DNA from: Lentzea atacamensis
GTDB lineage: Bacteria; Actinomycetota; Actinomycetes; Mycobacteriales; Pseudonocardiaceae
Direction: 5' to 3'
Assembly (NCBI RefSeq): GCF_003269295.1
Contig: NZ_QLTT01000001.1
Span: 1,321,635 to 1,385,634 of the forward strand
Length of the DNA stretch: 64,000 nt
The translations under genes and the position numbers were made by a program. Below are positions 1 to 8,903 of the stretch, one piece after another (the first letter of the stretch is position 1; each line of letters opens with the position of its first letter). A model generated the notes under the pieces. That model had not been told where the DNA came from and ran no database searches. It worked only from the letters and a program-made list of their open reading frames with translations.

Positions 1-149
1 TAGTCCTTGGACGCGAACAGCAGCTGTGCCCGCTCCCACTTGTCGGCCGCGGTCTCCACGTGACCGGCGTCGAACAGGCGCGTCGCGGTGACCCAGCGGT
101 CCTCCGCCACCTCACCGTTCGGCTGGTAGGCGTTGAAGTTGTCGCTCAT
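1..149 (-). CDS. N-terminal part of a hypothetical protein, cut by window edge
   Basis: An open frame starts at ATG 149-147 and runs off the left edge, giving 49 residues without a stop. A GGGAGG-like ribosome site lies just upstream (about 155-160). The visible part is hydrophilic, with no signal peptide, and ends in a helical stretch (WERAQLLFASKD) that could be the first repeat of a TPR-like protein, but this is weak. Function not recognised. Confidence 0.5.
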   Translation of the reverse strand, partial: MSDNFNAYQPNGEVAEDRWVTATRLFDAGHVETAADKWERAQLLFASKD

Positions 150-200
150 CGAACCTCCCTTCCGGACGCGTACAACGTCGTCCGGCGGCACGTATTCCCG

Positions 201-593
201 TCAGATCCGGCGGACGAGACGGAGCGAGCGCGCACAGGTGCCTGTTCCGTCCAATGTGGAGGCACCGCCGAGGTCGCTGATCGTCGGCCCGTTCACCGTC
301 TTGCGGCTGGAGACGAACCGGTACCGGCCGTCCTGGTCACGCCCCACGTACACGCCCACGTGGTCGAGCCTGCCGATGACCACCTCCTGGTCGGCGTCGA
401 AGAGCACCAGGTCACCCACCTGGATGTCGGCGAACGTCCCGTCACCGTGCACGATCACACCGGGACCGCTCGGGCCGATGTCGCGCGACCTGCGCGGGAG
501 CACTGTGCCGTCGAAGTCGGCGGTGTCGTCGTAGACCATCGGCACGCCGAGGTGGTAGCCGAACACCATGCCGCCCTGCCCGCCGGGCGCCAC
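201..593 (-). pseudogene. NlpC/P60-like hydrolase fragment lacking its catalytic cysteine region
   Basis: The 130-residue frame from GTG 593 contains a GDLVLFD segment followed by DHVGVYVG and a serine/arginine-rich tail. This is the pattern of the second half of NlpC/P60 cell-wall peptidases, where the HVG histidine is catalytic. The N-terminal part that should carry the DCSG-type catalytic cysteine is missing: the fragment begins almost directly at the GMVFGY helix. The frame remains open backwards into the end of the upstream oxidoreductase, without a cysteine in the right context. It is most likely a truncated remnant; a short inactive but expressed protein is possible. Confidence 0.5.
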
Positions 594-606
594 GCAATTG
601 CGGCGG

Positions 607-1575
607 TCAGGCCGTGACCACGACCTTCGCCCGCGCGTGCTCCTTCTCGACGTGCCGGATCGCGTCCGGCACGTCGGTCAGCGGGTAGATCCGCTCGATC
701 ACCGGCACCAGCTGTCCCGACTCGGCGAGCTCCCGCAGCGCGGCCAGGTTCTCCTTGCCGGGCTTGGCCTCCAGCACCACGAGCCGCTGCCGGGCGAACG
801 GCCCGAGCACCTTGCCCTGGATGATCAGCCGGTACGGGCCGAACAGGACACCGCCGGTGAAGCTGCCTCCCCCGGACAGCACGAGCGTCCCGTCCGGGGT
901 GAGGGCGCCCCGCAGCTCGCTCATCGACCGGTTGCCCACGAGGTCGAAGATCAGGTCGTAGCGTTCACCGGCGCGGGCGAAGTCGTCGGTCCTGTAGTCG
1001 ATGACGTGATCCGCGCCGGCCGCCCGCACCTGCTCGACGTTGCGCGTGCTGCACACCCCGGTCACGATGGCCTTGCGCGCCTTGGCGATTTGCACCGCCA
1101 TCAGCCCGACGCCGCCGGACGCGCCGTTGATCAGCACCTTCTGCCCGCTCTGCAGGTCGCGCAGGCCCATCCACGCGGTGTTTCCCGCCAACGGCAGCGT
1201 CGCCGCCTGCTCGAACGTCAGGTTCGACGGCTTGTGTTCCACCAGGTGCTGCGGCACGCACACGTACTCGGCGAAGGCGCCCTCGACCTCACCGAACACC
1301 TCGTCCCCCACCTGCAGCAGCCCGTTCACACCGGGCCCGACTGCCTCGACCACGCCCGCGAAGTCGAGCCCCCTGATCCGGGTCTTCGGCCCGCGCAGCC
1401 CCAGGAACAGCCGTGCGAAGTACGGGTCGCCCCGCATCACGTGCCAGTCGGCGGCGTTCACCGACGACGCGCGCACGCGCACGAGCACCTCCCCGGCGCC
1501 GGGCACGGGCCGTTCGACCTCTCTGAGTTCCAGCACGTCCGCCGAGCCGTACCTGTCCTGCACGATCGCCTTCAT
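607..1575 (-). CDS. Zinc-independent medium-chain alcohol dehydrogenase/quinone reductase family protein
   Basis: A 322-residue MDR-fold oxidoreductase, probably NADPH-dependent, acting on quinones or enones in the cytosol. It shows the N-terminal GroES-like domain (GAGEVLVRVRASSVNAADW), the Rossmann signature GASGGVGLMAVQIAKA and a C-terminal KVVVT strand. The cysteine and histidine ligands of zinc-containing members are absent, as in quinone reductase-like MDR proteins. The ATG at 1575 was chosen because GGGAGG sits about 6 bases upstream; an in-frame start at 1614 has no such site. It lies upstream of the NlpC/P60 remnant on the same strand. Substrate unknown. Confidence 0.85.
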   Translation of the reverse strand: MKAIVQDRYGSADVLELREVERPVPGAGEVLVRVRASSVNAADWHVMRGDPYFARLFLGLRGPKTRIRGLDFAGVVEAVGPGVNGLLQVGDEVFGEVEGAFAEYVCVPQHLVEHKPSNLTFEQAATLPLAGNTAWMGLRDLQSGQKVLINGASGGVGLMAVQIAKARKAIVTGVCSTRNVEQVRAAGADHVIDYRTDDFARAGERYDLIFDLVGNRSMSELRGALTPDGTLVLSGGGSFTGGVLFGPYRLIIQGKVLGPFARQRLVVLEAKPGKENLAALRELAESGQLVPVIERIYPLTDVPDAIRHVEKEHARAKVVVTA

Positions 1576-1658
1576 CGCGGCCTCCCTCGTTGGCAGGAAG
1601 TTAAGCCGTGGCAACGCACATCCACATCAGGGACGACCCCTAGTGGCGTGGCCCGATG

Positions 1659-2225
1659 TCACCGGACCTCGCCCGTCTGCTCCTTGACCATGTACTCGGC
1701 GTACCAGTCGGGCCAGTTCTCGTCGTACTCACCGCCGTTGCGCTTCTCGTACTCACCGTGCGCCAGCGCTGCCCTGCGCAACGCCGAGGCCAGATCGGCG
1801 ATCGACGTGTAGGACGTGTCGTCGGCGTCGACCCGGCCGGGAAGACGGGTGGTCACCTCCTGCAGGATCCACGTGTTGCCGTCCGGGTCGGCGAACTCGG
1901 CGCGGGTGAAGTAGCTCCGGCGTTCCGGGTCGGCGCCCTCGACGGGACCGTCCGGGCCGCCGTGGTAGAGCGGGCCGACCTCGATCCCTGCGGCGAGAAG
2001 GGCCTCGTGCGTCTCGACGATGTCCGAGACGATCAGGAAGTGCCGGCCGGAACCGGGTGCGGCGGTCGTGACGCCCTCGCCGAAGTGGATGGACGCGCCG
2101 GAGCCGTACGGGGTGAACTGCACGACCCACGGCGGGGTGACGTCCAGGCGCCAGCCGAGGCGGCTGTAGAACTCCTTGGCGCGCTCCACGTCGGTGACGG
2201 GGATGACCGTGACCTCGATCTTCAT
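1659..2225 (-). CDS. VOC (glyoxalase/bleomycin-resistance fold) family protein with C-terminal extension
   Basis: A 188-residue protein with one VOC module (residues 1-125): IPVTDVERAKEFY at the start and FADPDGNTWILQEV at the end. A 60-residue hydrophilic tail rich in Trp, Tyr and Glu follows. It is the closest paralogue in the window of the VOC gene ending at 3586, and both flank the flavin disulfide reductase. The preceding gene stops at 2246 and a GTG at 2249 overlaps that stop, so translation could also begin there; ATG 2225 was preferred because it aligns with the start of the paralogue. Substrate unknown; the fold covers dioxygenases, isomerases and binding proteins. Confidence 0.8.
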   Translation of the reverse strand: MKIEVTVIPVTDVERAKEFYSRLGWRLDVTPPWVVQFTPYGSGASIHFGEGVTTAAPGSGRHFLIVSDIVETHEALLAAGIEVGPLYHGGPDGPVEGADPERRSYFTRAEFADPDGNTWILQEVTTRLPGRVDADDTSYTSIADLASALRRAALAHGEYEKRNGGEYDENWPDWYAEYMVKEQTGEVR

Positions 2226-2245
2226 GTCGATCTCTGTCAACTTCT

Positions 2246-3586
2246 TCACTTCGCTGTTTCCTTTGCCAGATCGCGGAGGCCGTTCAGGAAGGCCTCGGAG
2301 AAGGTCGGGAACGGTTGGACGACGTCGAGCAGCACGGACAGCGGGACCTTCGCGCGGATCGCGACGGTGGCCTGCTGGAGCCATTCGCCCGCCTCGGGGC
2401 CGATGGCGTGGGCGCCCGTGAGGACTTCGCCGTCGGAGACGAGGGTCAGGAAGCCGGGTCGCGTGTCGTACTCACGGGTGTAGGTGGCCGTGCGCGCGAC
2501 GCCGGACAGGTGGACGGTTGCGGTGTACTTTCCTTCTGCCGCACCAACTGCGGCGACCTGCGGATCGGTGAACACGACCCGTGGCACCGCGTCGTAGTTG
2601 ACACTGGCCGGCTTGCCGAGGATGTTCGCGGCGGCGACGCGGCCCTGGTACTTGCCGACGTGGGTCAGGTTCCACTGACCGGTGACGTCGCCGACCGCCC
2701 AGATGCCGTCGGCCACGTTCATCCGCTCGTCGGTGCCCAGCCCGTGCGGATTCGGTTCGACACCAACGGTTTCGAGCCCGATGCCCTCGACCCGCGGACG
2801 CCTGCCGGTGGCGACGAGGAGCCTGTCGCCGCGCAGCCGCGTGCCGTCCGGAAGGTCGAGCACGTACTCGTCCCCCTCCTTGGCGGCGGCGGTGGCGTGC
2901 GCGCCGAGGTGGAGCTCGACGCCGTCGGCGGCCAGCGCCTCGCCGAGCGCACGGCCGACCGCCTCCGGTTCGCGGGGCAGCAGGTGGTCCGCGCCGTCGA
3001 CCAGCGCGACCGACGCGCCGAGGCGGGTGAACGCCTGGGCCATCTCGACACCCGTCGGCCCACCGCCGAGGATCAGCAGCCTGGCGGGGATCTCCTCGGC
3101 ACCGGTGGCCTCGCGGTTCGTCCACACGTCCAGCTCGCGCAGGCCGGGGATCGGCGGGATGAACGCTTCCGAGCCCGTGGCGATCACGATGTGGTCGGCC
3201 GTGTGAGTCTCGTCGCCCACCGCGACGGTCTTCGGCCCGGCGATCCGGCCGTCGCCGCGCAGCACGTCGATACCGGTGTCACGGGCCCAATTCTCGGCAC
3301 CCGCGTCGTCGTAGGACGAGACCATGAAGTCCCGCCACGCCAACGCCGCCCTGGCGTCGACCTGACCGGTGACCGCCTCCCGTGCGCCGGGCACGTCCCG
3401 CGCGCCGGCGACGGCCTCGCCCGCGCGCAGCAGCGTCTTCGACGGGATGCACGCGTAGAAGGTGCACTCACCGCCGAGCAGCTCGCGCTCGACCAGCGCG
3501 ACGCGGAGACCTCCGTCGGCGACGGCGGCGGCGAAGTGCTCGCCGGGTGACCCGCCGCCGATGACGATGACGTCGTAGTGGGTCAT
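2246..3586 (-). CDS. FAD-dependent pyridine nucleotide-disulfide oxidoreductase (mercuric/lipoamide reductase-like)
   Basis: A 446-residue class I flavoprotein disulfide reductase. It shows the FAD motif VIGGGSPGEH, the redox pair CTFYAC (Cys-x4-Cys), the NAD(P) motif LGGGPTGVEMAQ, the second FAD motif GIWAVGDVTG and the dimerisation domain. The C-terminal HPT(L)SE motif that supplies the catalytic His-Glu dyad reads PFPTFSE, so the histidine is replaced by phenylalanine. This makes a classical lipoamide or mercuric reductase reaction doubtful; related proteins without the His exist. ATG 3586 overlaps the stop of the upstream VOC gene (TGATG), implying coupled translation in a VOC-reductase-VOC operon. 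Confidence 0.85.
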   Translation of the reverse strand: MTHYDVIVIGGGSPGEHFAAAVADGGLRVALVERELLGGECTFYACIPSKTLLRAGEAVAGARDVPGAREAVTGQVDARAALAWRDFMVSSYDDAGAENWARDTGIDVLRGDGRIAGPKTVAVGDETHTADHIVIATGSEAFIPPIPGLRELDVWTNREATGAEEIPARLLILGGGPTGVEMAQAFTRLGASVALVDGADHLLPREPEAVGRALGEALAADGVELHLGAHATAAAKEGDEYVLDLPDGTRLRGDRLLVATGRRPRVEGIGLETVGVEPNPHGLGTDERMNVADGIWAVGDVTGQWNLTHVGKYQGRVAAANILGKPASVNYDAVPRVVFTDPQVAAVGAAEGKYTATVHLSGVARTATYTREYDTRPGFLTLVSDGEVLTGAHAIGPEAGEWLQQATVAIRAKVPLSVLLDVVQPFPTFSEAFLNGLRDLAKETAK

Positions 3587-4032
3587 CACACCCGTCCCGG
3601 CAGACGCGTCGTGACTTCCTGCAGGACCCAGCCGTTGCCGTCGGGGTCGCTGAACGAGGCGTACGAGGAGTAGCTGCGACGCTCCGGGTCAGGGCCCTCC
3701 ACCCGCGCATTGGTTCCCGCGTGGTGGAACACACCGCCCTTGTCGTGGAACACCTCGCTGATCTGCACCCCACGGCTCGCCAGCTCCGCCCGCGCGGCCA
3801 CGACGTCGTCGACGATCAGGTACAGGCCCTGCGCGCTGCCCGGCTCGGCGTCGGACACGCCGCTGCCGAAGATCACCGACGCTCCGGATCCCGGCGGGGT
3901 GAGCTGCACGACGCGCAGGCCGTCCTCGGCGGTGAAGTCGGCGTCCAGGCGCCAGCCCAGCGTCTTGTAGAAGTGCTCCGCGCGGTCCACGTCGGCGACC
4001 GGGATGACCACCACTTCGAGCTTGAAGTCCAT
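3586..4032 (-). CDS. VOC (glyoxalase fold) family protein
   Basis: A 148-residue single VOC protein: VIPVADVDRAEHFYKTLGW at the N-terminus and FSDPDGNGWVLQEV near the end. It lacks the C-terminal extension of its paralogue at 1659-2225. GAAGGAG lies nine bases before ATG 4032; the ATG at 4041 touches that site and is unlikely. It is the first gene of the VOC-reductase-VOC operon and is transcribed divergently from the LuxR-LAL regulator at 4138. The roughly 105-base gap therefore probably holds the control region for both. Confidence 0.85.
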   Translation of the reverse strand: MDFKLEVVVIPVADVDRAEHFYKTLGWRLDADFTAEDGLRVVQLTPPGSGASVIFGSGVSDAEPGSAQGLYLIVDDVVAARAELASRGVQISEVFHDKGGVFHHAGTNARVEGPDPERRSYSSYASFSDPDGNGWVLQEVTTRLPGRV

Positions 4033-4137
4033 CAGGACCATCTCCTTCGTTGTCGATGACACGAGACTGCTCGCGCCAGGGGGCCGCTCGAACCCGTGGA
4101 ACACCCTGGTCACTCCCTGGCACGTAGGCTCGGGGCC

Positions 4138-6804
4138 GTGTCGGACGATCTCCTGGGCAGACGCGCTGAGGGCGAGACGCTGGACCGCCTGCTGACGCGA
4201 GCGAAGTCGGGCAGCGGCCAGGTGCTGGTGCTGCGCGGTGAGGCGGGAATCGGCAAGACGGCGCTGCTCGACCACGTGTCGGCGCGGGCGTCGGGGTTCC
4301 GGGTCACGCGGGCCGCGGGCGTGGAGGCGGAGAGCGCGTTCCCGTACGCCGGCCTGCACCAGCTGTGCGTGCCGTTCCTCGACCGGCTCGACAAGCTGCC
4401 CGCACCCCAGCGCGAGGCCCTCGGCACCGCGTTCGGCCTGACGTCCGGACCCCGGCCGACGCGGTTCATGGTGGGGCTGGCGGTGCTGACGCTGCTCGCC
4501 GAGGTCGCGGACGAACAGCCGCTGGTGTGCCTGGTCGACGACGCGCAGTGGCTCGACCCGATGTCGTCCGCGGTGCTCGGCTTCGTGGCCCGCAGGCTGC
4601 TCGCGGAACGGATCGTGCTGGTCTTCGGCCTGCGCGAGGGCAACGACCACCTGGACGGGCTGCCGGAGCTGCACGTGCGCGGCCTCGACGACACCGACGC
4701 CCGCGCGTTGCTCGACTCGGTGATCAAGGGGCCGGTCGACGGCCGGGTGCGCGACCGGATCGTCGCCGAGGCCCGCGGCAACCCCCTCGCGTTGCTGGAG
4801 CTGCCGCGCGAGGTGGCCGACGGGCTCGACGCCGGGCCGCTGACCAGCAGGATCGAACAGGCCTTCGTCCGCCAGATCGAACCCCTGCCCGCCGGCACGC
4901 GCCTGCTCATGCTGACGGCGGCCGCCGAGCCGCTCGGTGACGCGACCCTGCTGTGGCGCGCGGCCGGGCTCCTCGGGCTCGGTGCCGACCCGGCGGCCGC
5001 CGCGGTGGGCACCGGGCTGATCGAGTTCGGGGCACGGGTCCAGTTCCGGCACCCGCTGGTGCGGTCGGCCGTGTACCGGTCAGCGTCCACTGTGGACCGT
5101 CAGCGCGTGCACCGGGCGCTCGCCGACGTGACCGACCCGGCGATCGACCCGGACCGCCGCGCGTGGCACCGCGCCCAGGGCACCGCCGCGCCTGACGAGG
5201 AGGTCGCGGCCGATCTGGAGAACACCGCGTCGCGCGCCCAGGCCAGGGGCGGGCTGCTGGCCGCGGCGGCGTTCCTCGAACAGGCCGCGGTGCTCACCCC
5301 GGAACCCGGCCTCCGCGCTTCCCGCGAGCTCGCCGCCGCGCGCGCCAAACGCGACGCCGGTGCACTGGACGCGGCGCTGCGGTTGTTGTCGGCCGTCGAA
5401 GCCGGTCCGCCGGACGAGCGCCGCAGTGCCGAGGTCGAGCACCTGCGCGGGCACATCGCGTTCGACCGGCGCCGTGTCGGCGAGGCCGCTCCCCTGCTGT
5501 TCAGCGCAGCCCGCCGGCTCACCCCGTTCGACCCGGACCTGGCCCGCGAAACCCACCTGGAAGCCCTCTCCGCGACGATCTGGGCCGGTGCGCCGCTGGC
5601 CGACGCGGCCCGCACCGCTCCCCCTCCGCGCACCCCGCCGTGCGCGATCGACCTGGTCCTGGAGGCGCTCAGCACCCGCATCACGTCCGGCTACGCGGCG
5701 TCCGTACCGCACATGACCCGTGCGCTGGAAGAGGTACGCGCGCTGAAGGTCGCCGCCGAGGACATCAGCCGTCTGCCGTGGCTCTTCGGCTACCGCGCGG
5801 GAGGCATCGTCGCGACCGAGATGTTCGACTTCGAGACGCGCCACGCGTTCGCCCAGCAACAGGTGCGCCTGGCACGCGAAGCCGGTGCCCTCGTACAGCT
5901 GCAGTTCGCGTTGAACTTCTTGGCGGACAACGAACTCATGGCCGGTGATCCGGCCGCCGCGCAGGCGTTGATCGAGGAGGACAGGCGCATCTCCGAGGTC
6001 ACCGGCACACCGCCGGTCGCCTACGCCGTCCTGCTGCAGGCCGCCCACCGAGGCGAGGACCTGGCCACCGCCGTTGGCGCGCAAGCACGTTCGGAAGGCC
6101 AGGGACGCCTCGCGGTCATCGCGGACTGGACCCTCGCGATCCTCCACAACGGACTGGGCCGCCACGACCTGGCCCGCGACGCCGCGGCGCGCGTGGTCAA
6201 CTCCGATGCCCTCGTCTACAGCTGCCTGGCCACCACCGAGCTGGCCGAGGCCGCGTCCCGCACCGGAGACACCGGCCTGGTGACTGAGGCTTTGGAACGT
6301 TCATCGGCGTGGGTCGACACCGACTGGTCGTCGGGCCTCAAGGCCCGCTTGCGCGCGTTGAACGGTTCTCCCGACGGTTTCCGGGAGTCGATCGACTTCT
6401 TCGCCCGCACGGGTCTGCGGCCGGAACTGGCTCGCGGCCATCTGCTGTACGGCGAGTGGCTGCGCCGCGAGGGCCAACGCGTCGAGGCGCGCGATCACCT
6501 CCGCACGGCCCACGAGATGCTGACGTCCTGTGGCATGCCCACGTTCGCCGACCGCGCTCTGCGTGAACTGCAAGCCACCGGCGAAACGGCTCGCAAGCGC
6601 ACCGCGGAGCCGACCGTCGAGCTGACCGCGCAGGAGTACCAGATCGCCCGGCTGGCCCGCGAGGGCTTCTCGAACCCGGAGATCGGCACGCGCCTGTTCA
6701 TCAGCCCGCGCACGGTGGAATGGCACCTGCGCAAGGTGTTCGGCAAGCTCGGTGTGACGTCGCGGAGACAGCTCCGCGACGCCACGTTTCCGCTGCCTGG
6801 CTGA
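4138..6804 (+). CDS. LuxR-family LAL-type transcriptional regulator (AAA ATPase plus TPR-like plus HTH)
   Basis: A large 888-residue STAND-type regulator. Residues 34-41 form the Walker A loop (GEAGIGKT) and the Walker B strand reads LVCLVDDAQWLD near residue 127. A long helical repeat region follows, and the C-terminal LuxR HTH (LTAQEYQIARLAREGFSNPEIG then SPRTVEWHLRKVFGKLGV) ends the protein. GTG 4138 was chosen over the in-frame ATG 4096: a TAGGCT hexamer lies a few bases upstream, fitting a leaderless actinobacterial start. It probably controls the divergent VOC-reductase-VOC operon and/or the NmrA gene downstream; ligand unknown. Confidence 0.9.
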   Translation: MSDDLLGRRAEGETLDRLLTRAKSGSGQVLVLRGEAGIGKTALLDHVSARASGFRVTRAAGVEAESAFPYAGLHQLCVPFLDRLDKLPAPQREALGTAFGLTSGPRPTRFMVGLAVLTLLAEVADEQPLVCLVDDAQWLDPMSSAVLGFVARRLLAERIVLVFGLREGNDHLDGLPELHVRGLDDTDARALLDSVIKGPVDGRVRDRIVAEARGNPLALLELPREVADGLDAGPLTSRIEQAFVRQIEPLPAGTRLLMLTAAAEPLGDATLLWRAAGLLGLGADPAAAAVGTGLIEFGARVQFRHPLVRSAVYRSASTVDRQRVHRALADVTDPAIDPDRRAWHRAQGTAAPDEEVAADLENTASRAQARGGLLAAAAFLEQAAVLTPEPGLRASRELAAARAKRDAGALDAALRLLSAVEAGPPDERRSAEVEHLRGHIAFDRRRVGEAAPLLFSAARRLTPFDPDLARETHLEALSATIWAGAPLADAARTAPPPRTPPCAIDLVLEALSTRITSGYAASVPHMTRALEEVRALKVAAEDISRLPWLFGYRAGGIVATEMFDFETRHAFAQQQVRLAREAGALVQLQFALNFLADNELMAGDPAAAQALIEEDRRISEVTGTPPVAYAVLLQAAHRGEDLATAVGAQARSEGQGRLAVIADWTLAILHNGLGRHDLARDAAARVVNSDALVYSCLATTELAEAASRTGDTGLVTEALERSSAWVDTDWSSGLKARLRALNGSPDGFRESIDFFARTGLRPELARGHLLYGEWLRREGQRVEARDHLRTAHEMLTSCGMPTFADRALRELQATGETARKRTAEPTVELTAQEYQIARLAREGFSNPEIGTRLFISPRTVEWHLRKVFGKLGVTSRRQLRDATFPLPG

Positions 6805-6870
6805 CGACCCGCTTGAACGCCCGCTCGGGGATGCGGCCGTCAGTGCACTACCCGTTGGTGGCTCGTGGGC

Positions 6871-7617
6871 TCAGTTCCCCGCAGCGAACCAGTCCTGCAG
6901 GCTGGTCGGCTGCAGCTGCGCGCCCTCGTTGGGCACGAGCTGCCTGCCCGTCAGGAACGTGCCGAAGTACTTGGCCTGCGGGTCGCTCACGACCTCGCGC
7001 TCGTCCTTGCGCTGGGCCAGCACCGTGCGAATCCAGCCGTCCATGGTGAACTCCTCCGGCCCGCCGATCTCCAGCACGCCGTTGACCGGCTCGGTCGCGG
7101 CGGTCCTGCCGACCACCGCGGCGACGTCCGAGGCCGCGATCGGCTGCACACCACCGTGCGGGAGGTGTACGACGCCGCCGACGTCCGCCGAGTTCGCGAT
7201 GGCGCCCGCGAACTCGAAGAACTGGGTGGCGCGGATGATCGAGTACGTGAGGCCGGACTCCTTGATGAGCTTCTCCTGCGCCACCTTCGCCCGCAGGTAG
7301 CCGGAGTCGGGCAGCTCGTCCGTGCCGACGATCGACAGCGCGACGTAGTGGCCGACTCCCGCCTTCTTGGCGGCGTTCGTCAGGTTGGTGGTGGCGGCGG
7401 TGAAGAAGTTCATGACGTCGTCGTCGGCGAACGACGGCGAGTTCGACACGTCGACGAGCACGTCGGCGCCCTGCAGGACCTCCTCGACGCCTTCGCCGGT
7501 GACCGTGTTGACGCCGCTGTTCGGTGACGCGGGCACGGCGTCGTGGCCGTGCTCACCGAGCCGCTTCACGACCTGGCTGCCGATCAACCCGGTGCCGCCG
7601 ATGACAACGATCCTCAT
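6871..7617 (-). CDS. NmrA/SDR-type NAD(P)-binding protein
   Basis: A 248-residue atypical short-chain reductase. The Rossmann loop VIGGTGLIGSQVV is at residues 4-16; the middle shows VALSIVGTDELPDSGYLRAK, in which Y and K match the SDR YxxxK spacing. It ends with the QDWFAAGN tail usual for the SDR family that accompanies SigJ-type sigma factors. The start at 7617 has a GGGACGGACCC leader; an upstream in-frame start at 7659 only adds arginine-rich leader sequence. It lies 79 bases downstream of the SigJ-like gene on the same strand, a common pairing in actinomycetes. Confidence 0.85.
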   Translation of the reverse strand: MRIVVIGGTGLIGSQVVKRLGEHGHDAVPASPNSGVNTVTGEGVEEVLQGADVLVDVSNSPSFADDDVMNFFTAATTNLTNAAKKAGVGHYVALSIVGTDELPDSGYLRAKVAQEKLIKESGLTYSIIRATQFFEFAGAIANSADVGGVVHLPHGGVQPIAASDVAAVVGRTAATEPVNGVLEIGGPEEFTMDGWIRTVLAQRKDEREVVSDPQAKYFGTFLTGRQLVPNEGAQLQPTSLQDWFAAGN

Positions 7618-7696
7618 GGGTCCGTCCCTCTCGTGAGCCCGCCCGGTGCGGGTGTTCACGAGCTAAGACAGGACAGCCCGCGCCGTTGTGACAGGC

Positions 7697-8560
7697 CTAC
7701 TGGAACGCGTTCAGCTTTTCCCGGTTGACCAGCCACATCACCTGGTCGATGCCCTCCGCGGAGGCCGTCACGGTGATCACCGCGTAGGTCGTGCCGTCCT
7801 TGCGCAACCGGACGGCGCTCAGGCCGTTCGCGTCGACGTAACCGACCTCCGCGCCCGCCCAGAACCCCGGTGCCCACGCCGCGAAGATCTTCGCCAGCGC
7901 CGCCGCGCCGAACAGCGGCCTGCCCGCCGCCCGCACCGCGCCGTTGCTGTCGGAGTAGCTCACCACGTCCTGCGCGAACAGCTTCTCGAGCGCGGCCAGG
8001 TCACCGGCCTGCGCGGCCGCCACGAACGCTTCCAGGAGCCTGCGCTGCTCGGCGCGCTCGACGGGGACCCTGCGCTCGTCGGCCAGGTGCTTGCGCGCCC
8101 TGCTGACCAGCTGCCGCGCCGCGACCTCACTGGTCTGCACGATCTCTGCGATCTCCCGGTACGGGTAGTCGAACGCCTCGCGCAGCACGTACGCGGCGCG
8201 CTCGGTCGGCGTGAGCTTCTCCAGCAGCATCAGCACCGCGAGCTCCAGCACAGCACCCTGCTCGGCACCGAGCTGCGGATCGGCGGCCGTGTCCACCGGC
8301 TCCGGCAGCCACGGGCCGACGTACGTCTCCCGCCGGGCCCGCGCGGTCTGCGACTCGTTGATCGCGAGCCGGGTGATCGCCGTCGCCAGGTAGGCCTCGG
8401 GGTTGACCACCGACGCGCGGTCCGCGAGCTGCCAGCGCAGCCAGACCTCCTGCAGGAGGTCCTCCGCGTCGGCCACGCTGCCGGTCATGCGGTAGGCGAT
8501 GCCGAACAGCCTCGGCCGAGCCGCCGCGAACGCCGACTCGGCCTGCTCCAGCTGTGTCAT
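7697..8560 (-). CDS. ECF sigma factor of the SigJ/ECF41 type with SnoaL-like C-terminal domain
   Basis: A 287-residue RNA polymerase sigma factor. Region 2 reads RLFGIAYRMTGSVADAEDLLQEVWLRW and region 4 LTPTERAAYVLREAFDYPYREIAEIVQTSEVAARQLVSRARKHL. The last roughly 110 residues form an NTF2/SnoaL-like domain that in ECF41 proteins modulates activity in place of a classical anti-sigma factor. GAGGGGAG lies 8 bases before ATG 8560. The neighbouring NmrA-type reductase is a likely regulon member. Signal unknown. Confidence 0.9.
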   Translation of the reverse strand: MTQLEQAESAFAAARPRLFGIAYRMTGSVADAEDLLQEVWLRWQLADRASVVNPEAYLATAITRLAINESQTARARRETYVGPWLPEPVDTAADPQLGAEQGAVLELAVLMLLEKLTPTERAAYVLREAFDYPYREIAEIVQTSEVAARQLVSRARKHLADERRVPVERAEQRRLLEAFVAAAQAGDLAALEKLFAQDVVSYSDSNGAVRAAGRPLFGAAALAKIFAAWAPGFWAGAEVGYVDANGLSAVRLRKDGTTYAVITVTASAEGIDQVMWLVNREKLNAFQ

Positions 8561-8636
8561 GCCACCGCTCCCCTCGTCAGACCGCCACGTTAGCGCCGAT
8601 CGGACGAGGGGATGATGTGGCGCCCCGCACGTGGGG

Positions 8637-8903
8637 TCAGGCGCACGTCCAGCGCAGTGGCCCGTGGCTGTACGCGTGGCTGAAGAGGCTGTCGTCGTTG
8701 CCCACGACGAACAACTCGAAGACGCCGGTGACACCGTCGGGATAGGGCAGCTCGCTCTGGAAGGCCGTGTCCCGCCAGACCGACGCGCGGCCCACGATGT
8801 CCGACCGCTCACCGGTGATCAGTCCGCCCGCGTTGACGGCGTACGCGGTTCCGCCGTCCTGGATGTCCTGGACGTTGCCGTTGCTGTCCCACAACAGCGA
8901 CCA
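8637..8903 (-). pseudogene. C-terminal remnant of a HAF-repeat extracellular protein
   Basis: Reading back from the stop at 8637-8639, about 88 residues look like genuine protein: WSLLWDSNGNVQDIQ, AYAVNAGGLITG, ASVWRD and a C-terminal HGPLRWTCA. Motifs of the type AxNAxGxIxGxxxxxxxxAxxWxDG are typical of HAF repeats in secreted actinobacterial proteins. No start codon or signal peptide is in frame; the recognisable sequence stops near 8903, exactly where a DinB-like remnant begins on the opposite strand. It is a 5'-deleted gene fragment. Confidence 0.6.

Noticed and set aside
1640-1650. CTAGTGGCGTG, also at 13145-13155 and, as a variant, at 20572-20582 on the minus strand
   Set aside because: Eleven-base matches are expected by chance in 64 kb of high-GC DNA, and no surrounding symmetry or shared context was found.
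3586-5052. A 488-codon minus-strand frame opposite the LuxR-LAL gene
   Set aside because: Only its last 148 codons (VOC protein) have protein-like content; the rest is an Arg/Pro/Gly-rich antisense frame of a high-GC gene.
7688-8593. Long plus-strand frame opposite the sigma factor gene
   Set aside because: Low-complexity Arg/His/Leu composition and codon phase follow the sigma factor gene on the other strand; no start signal.
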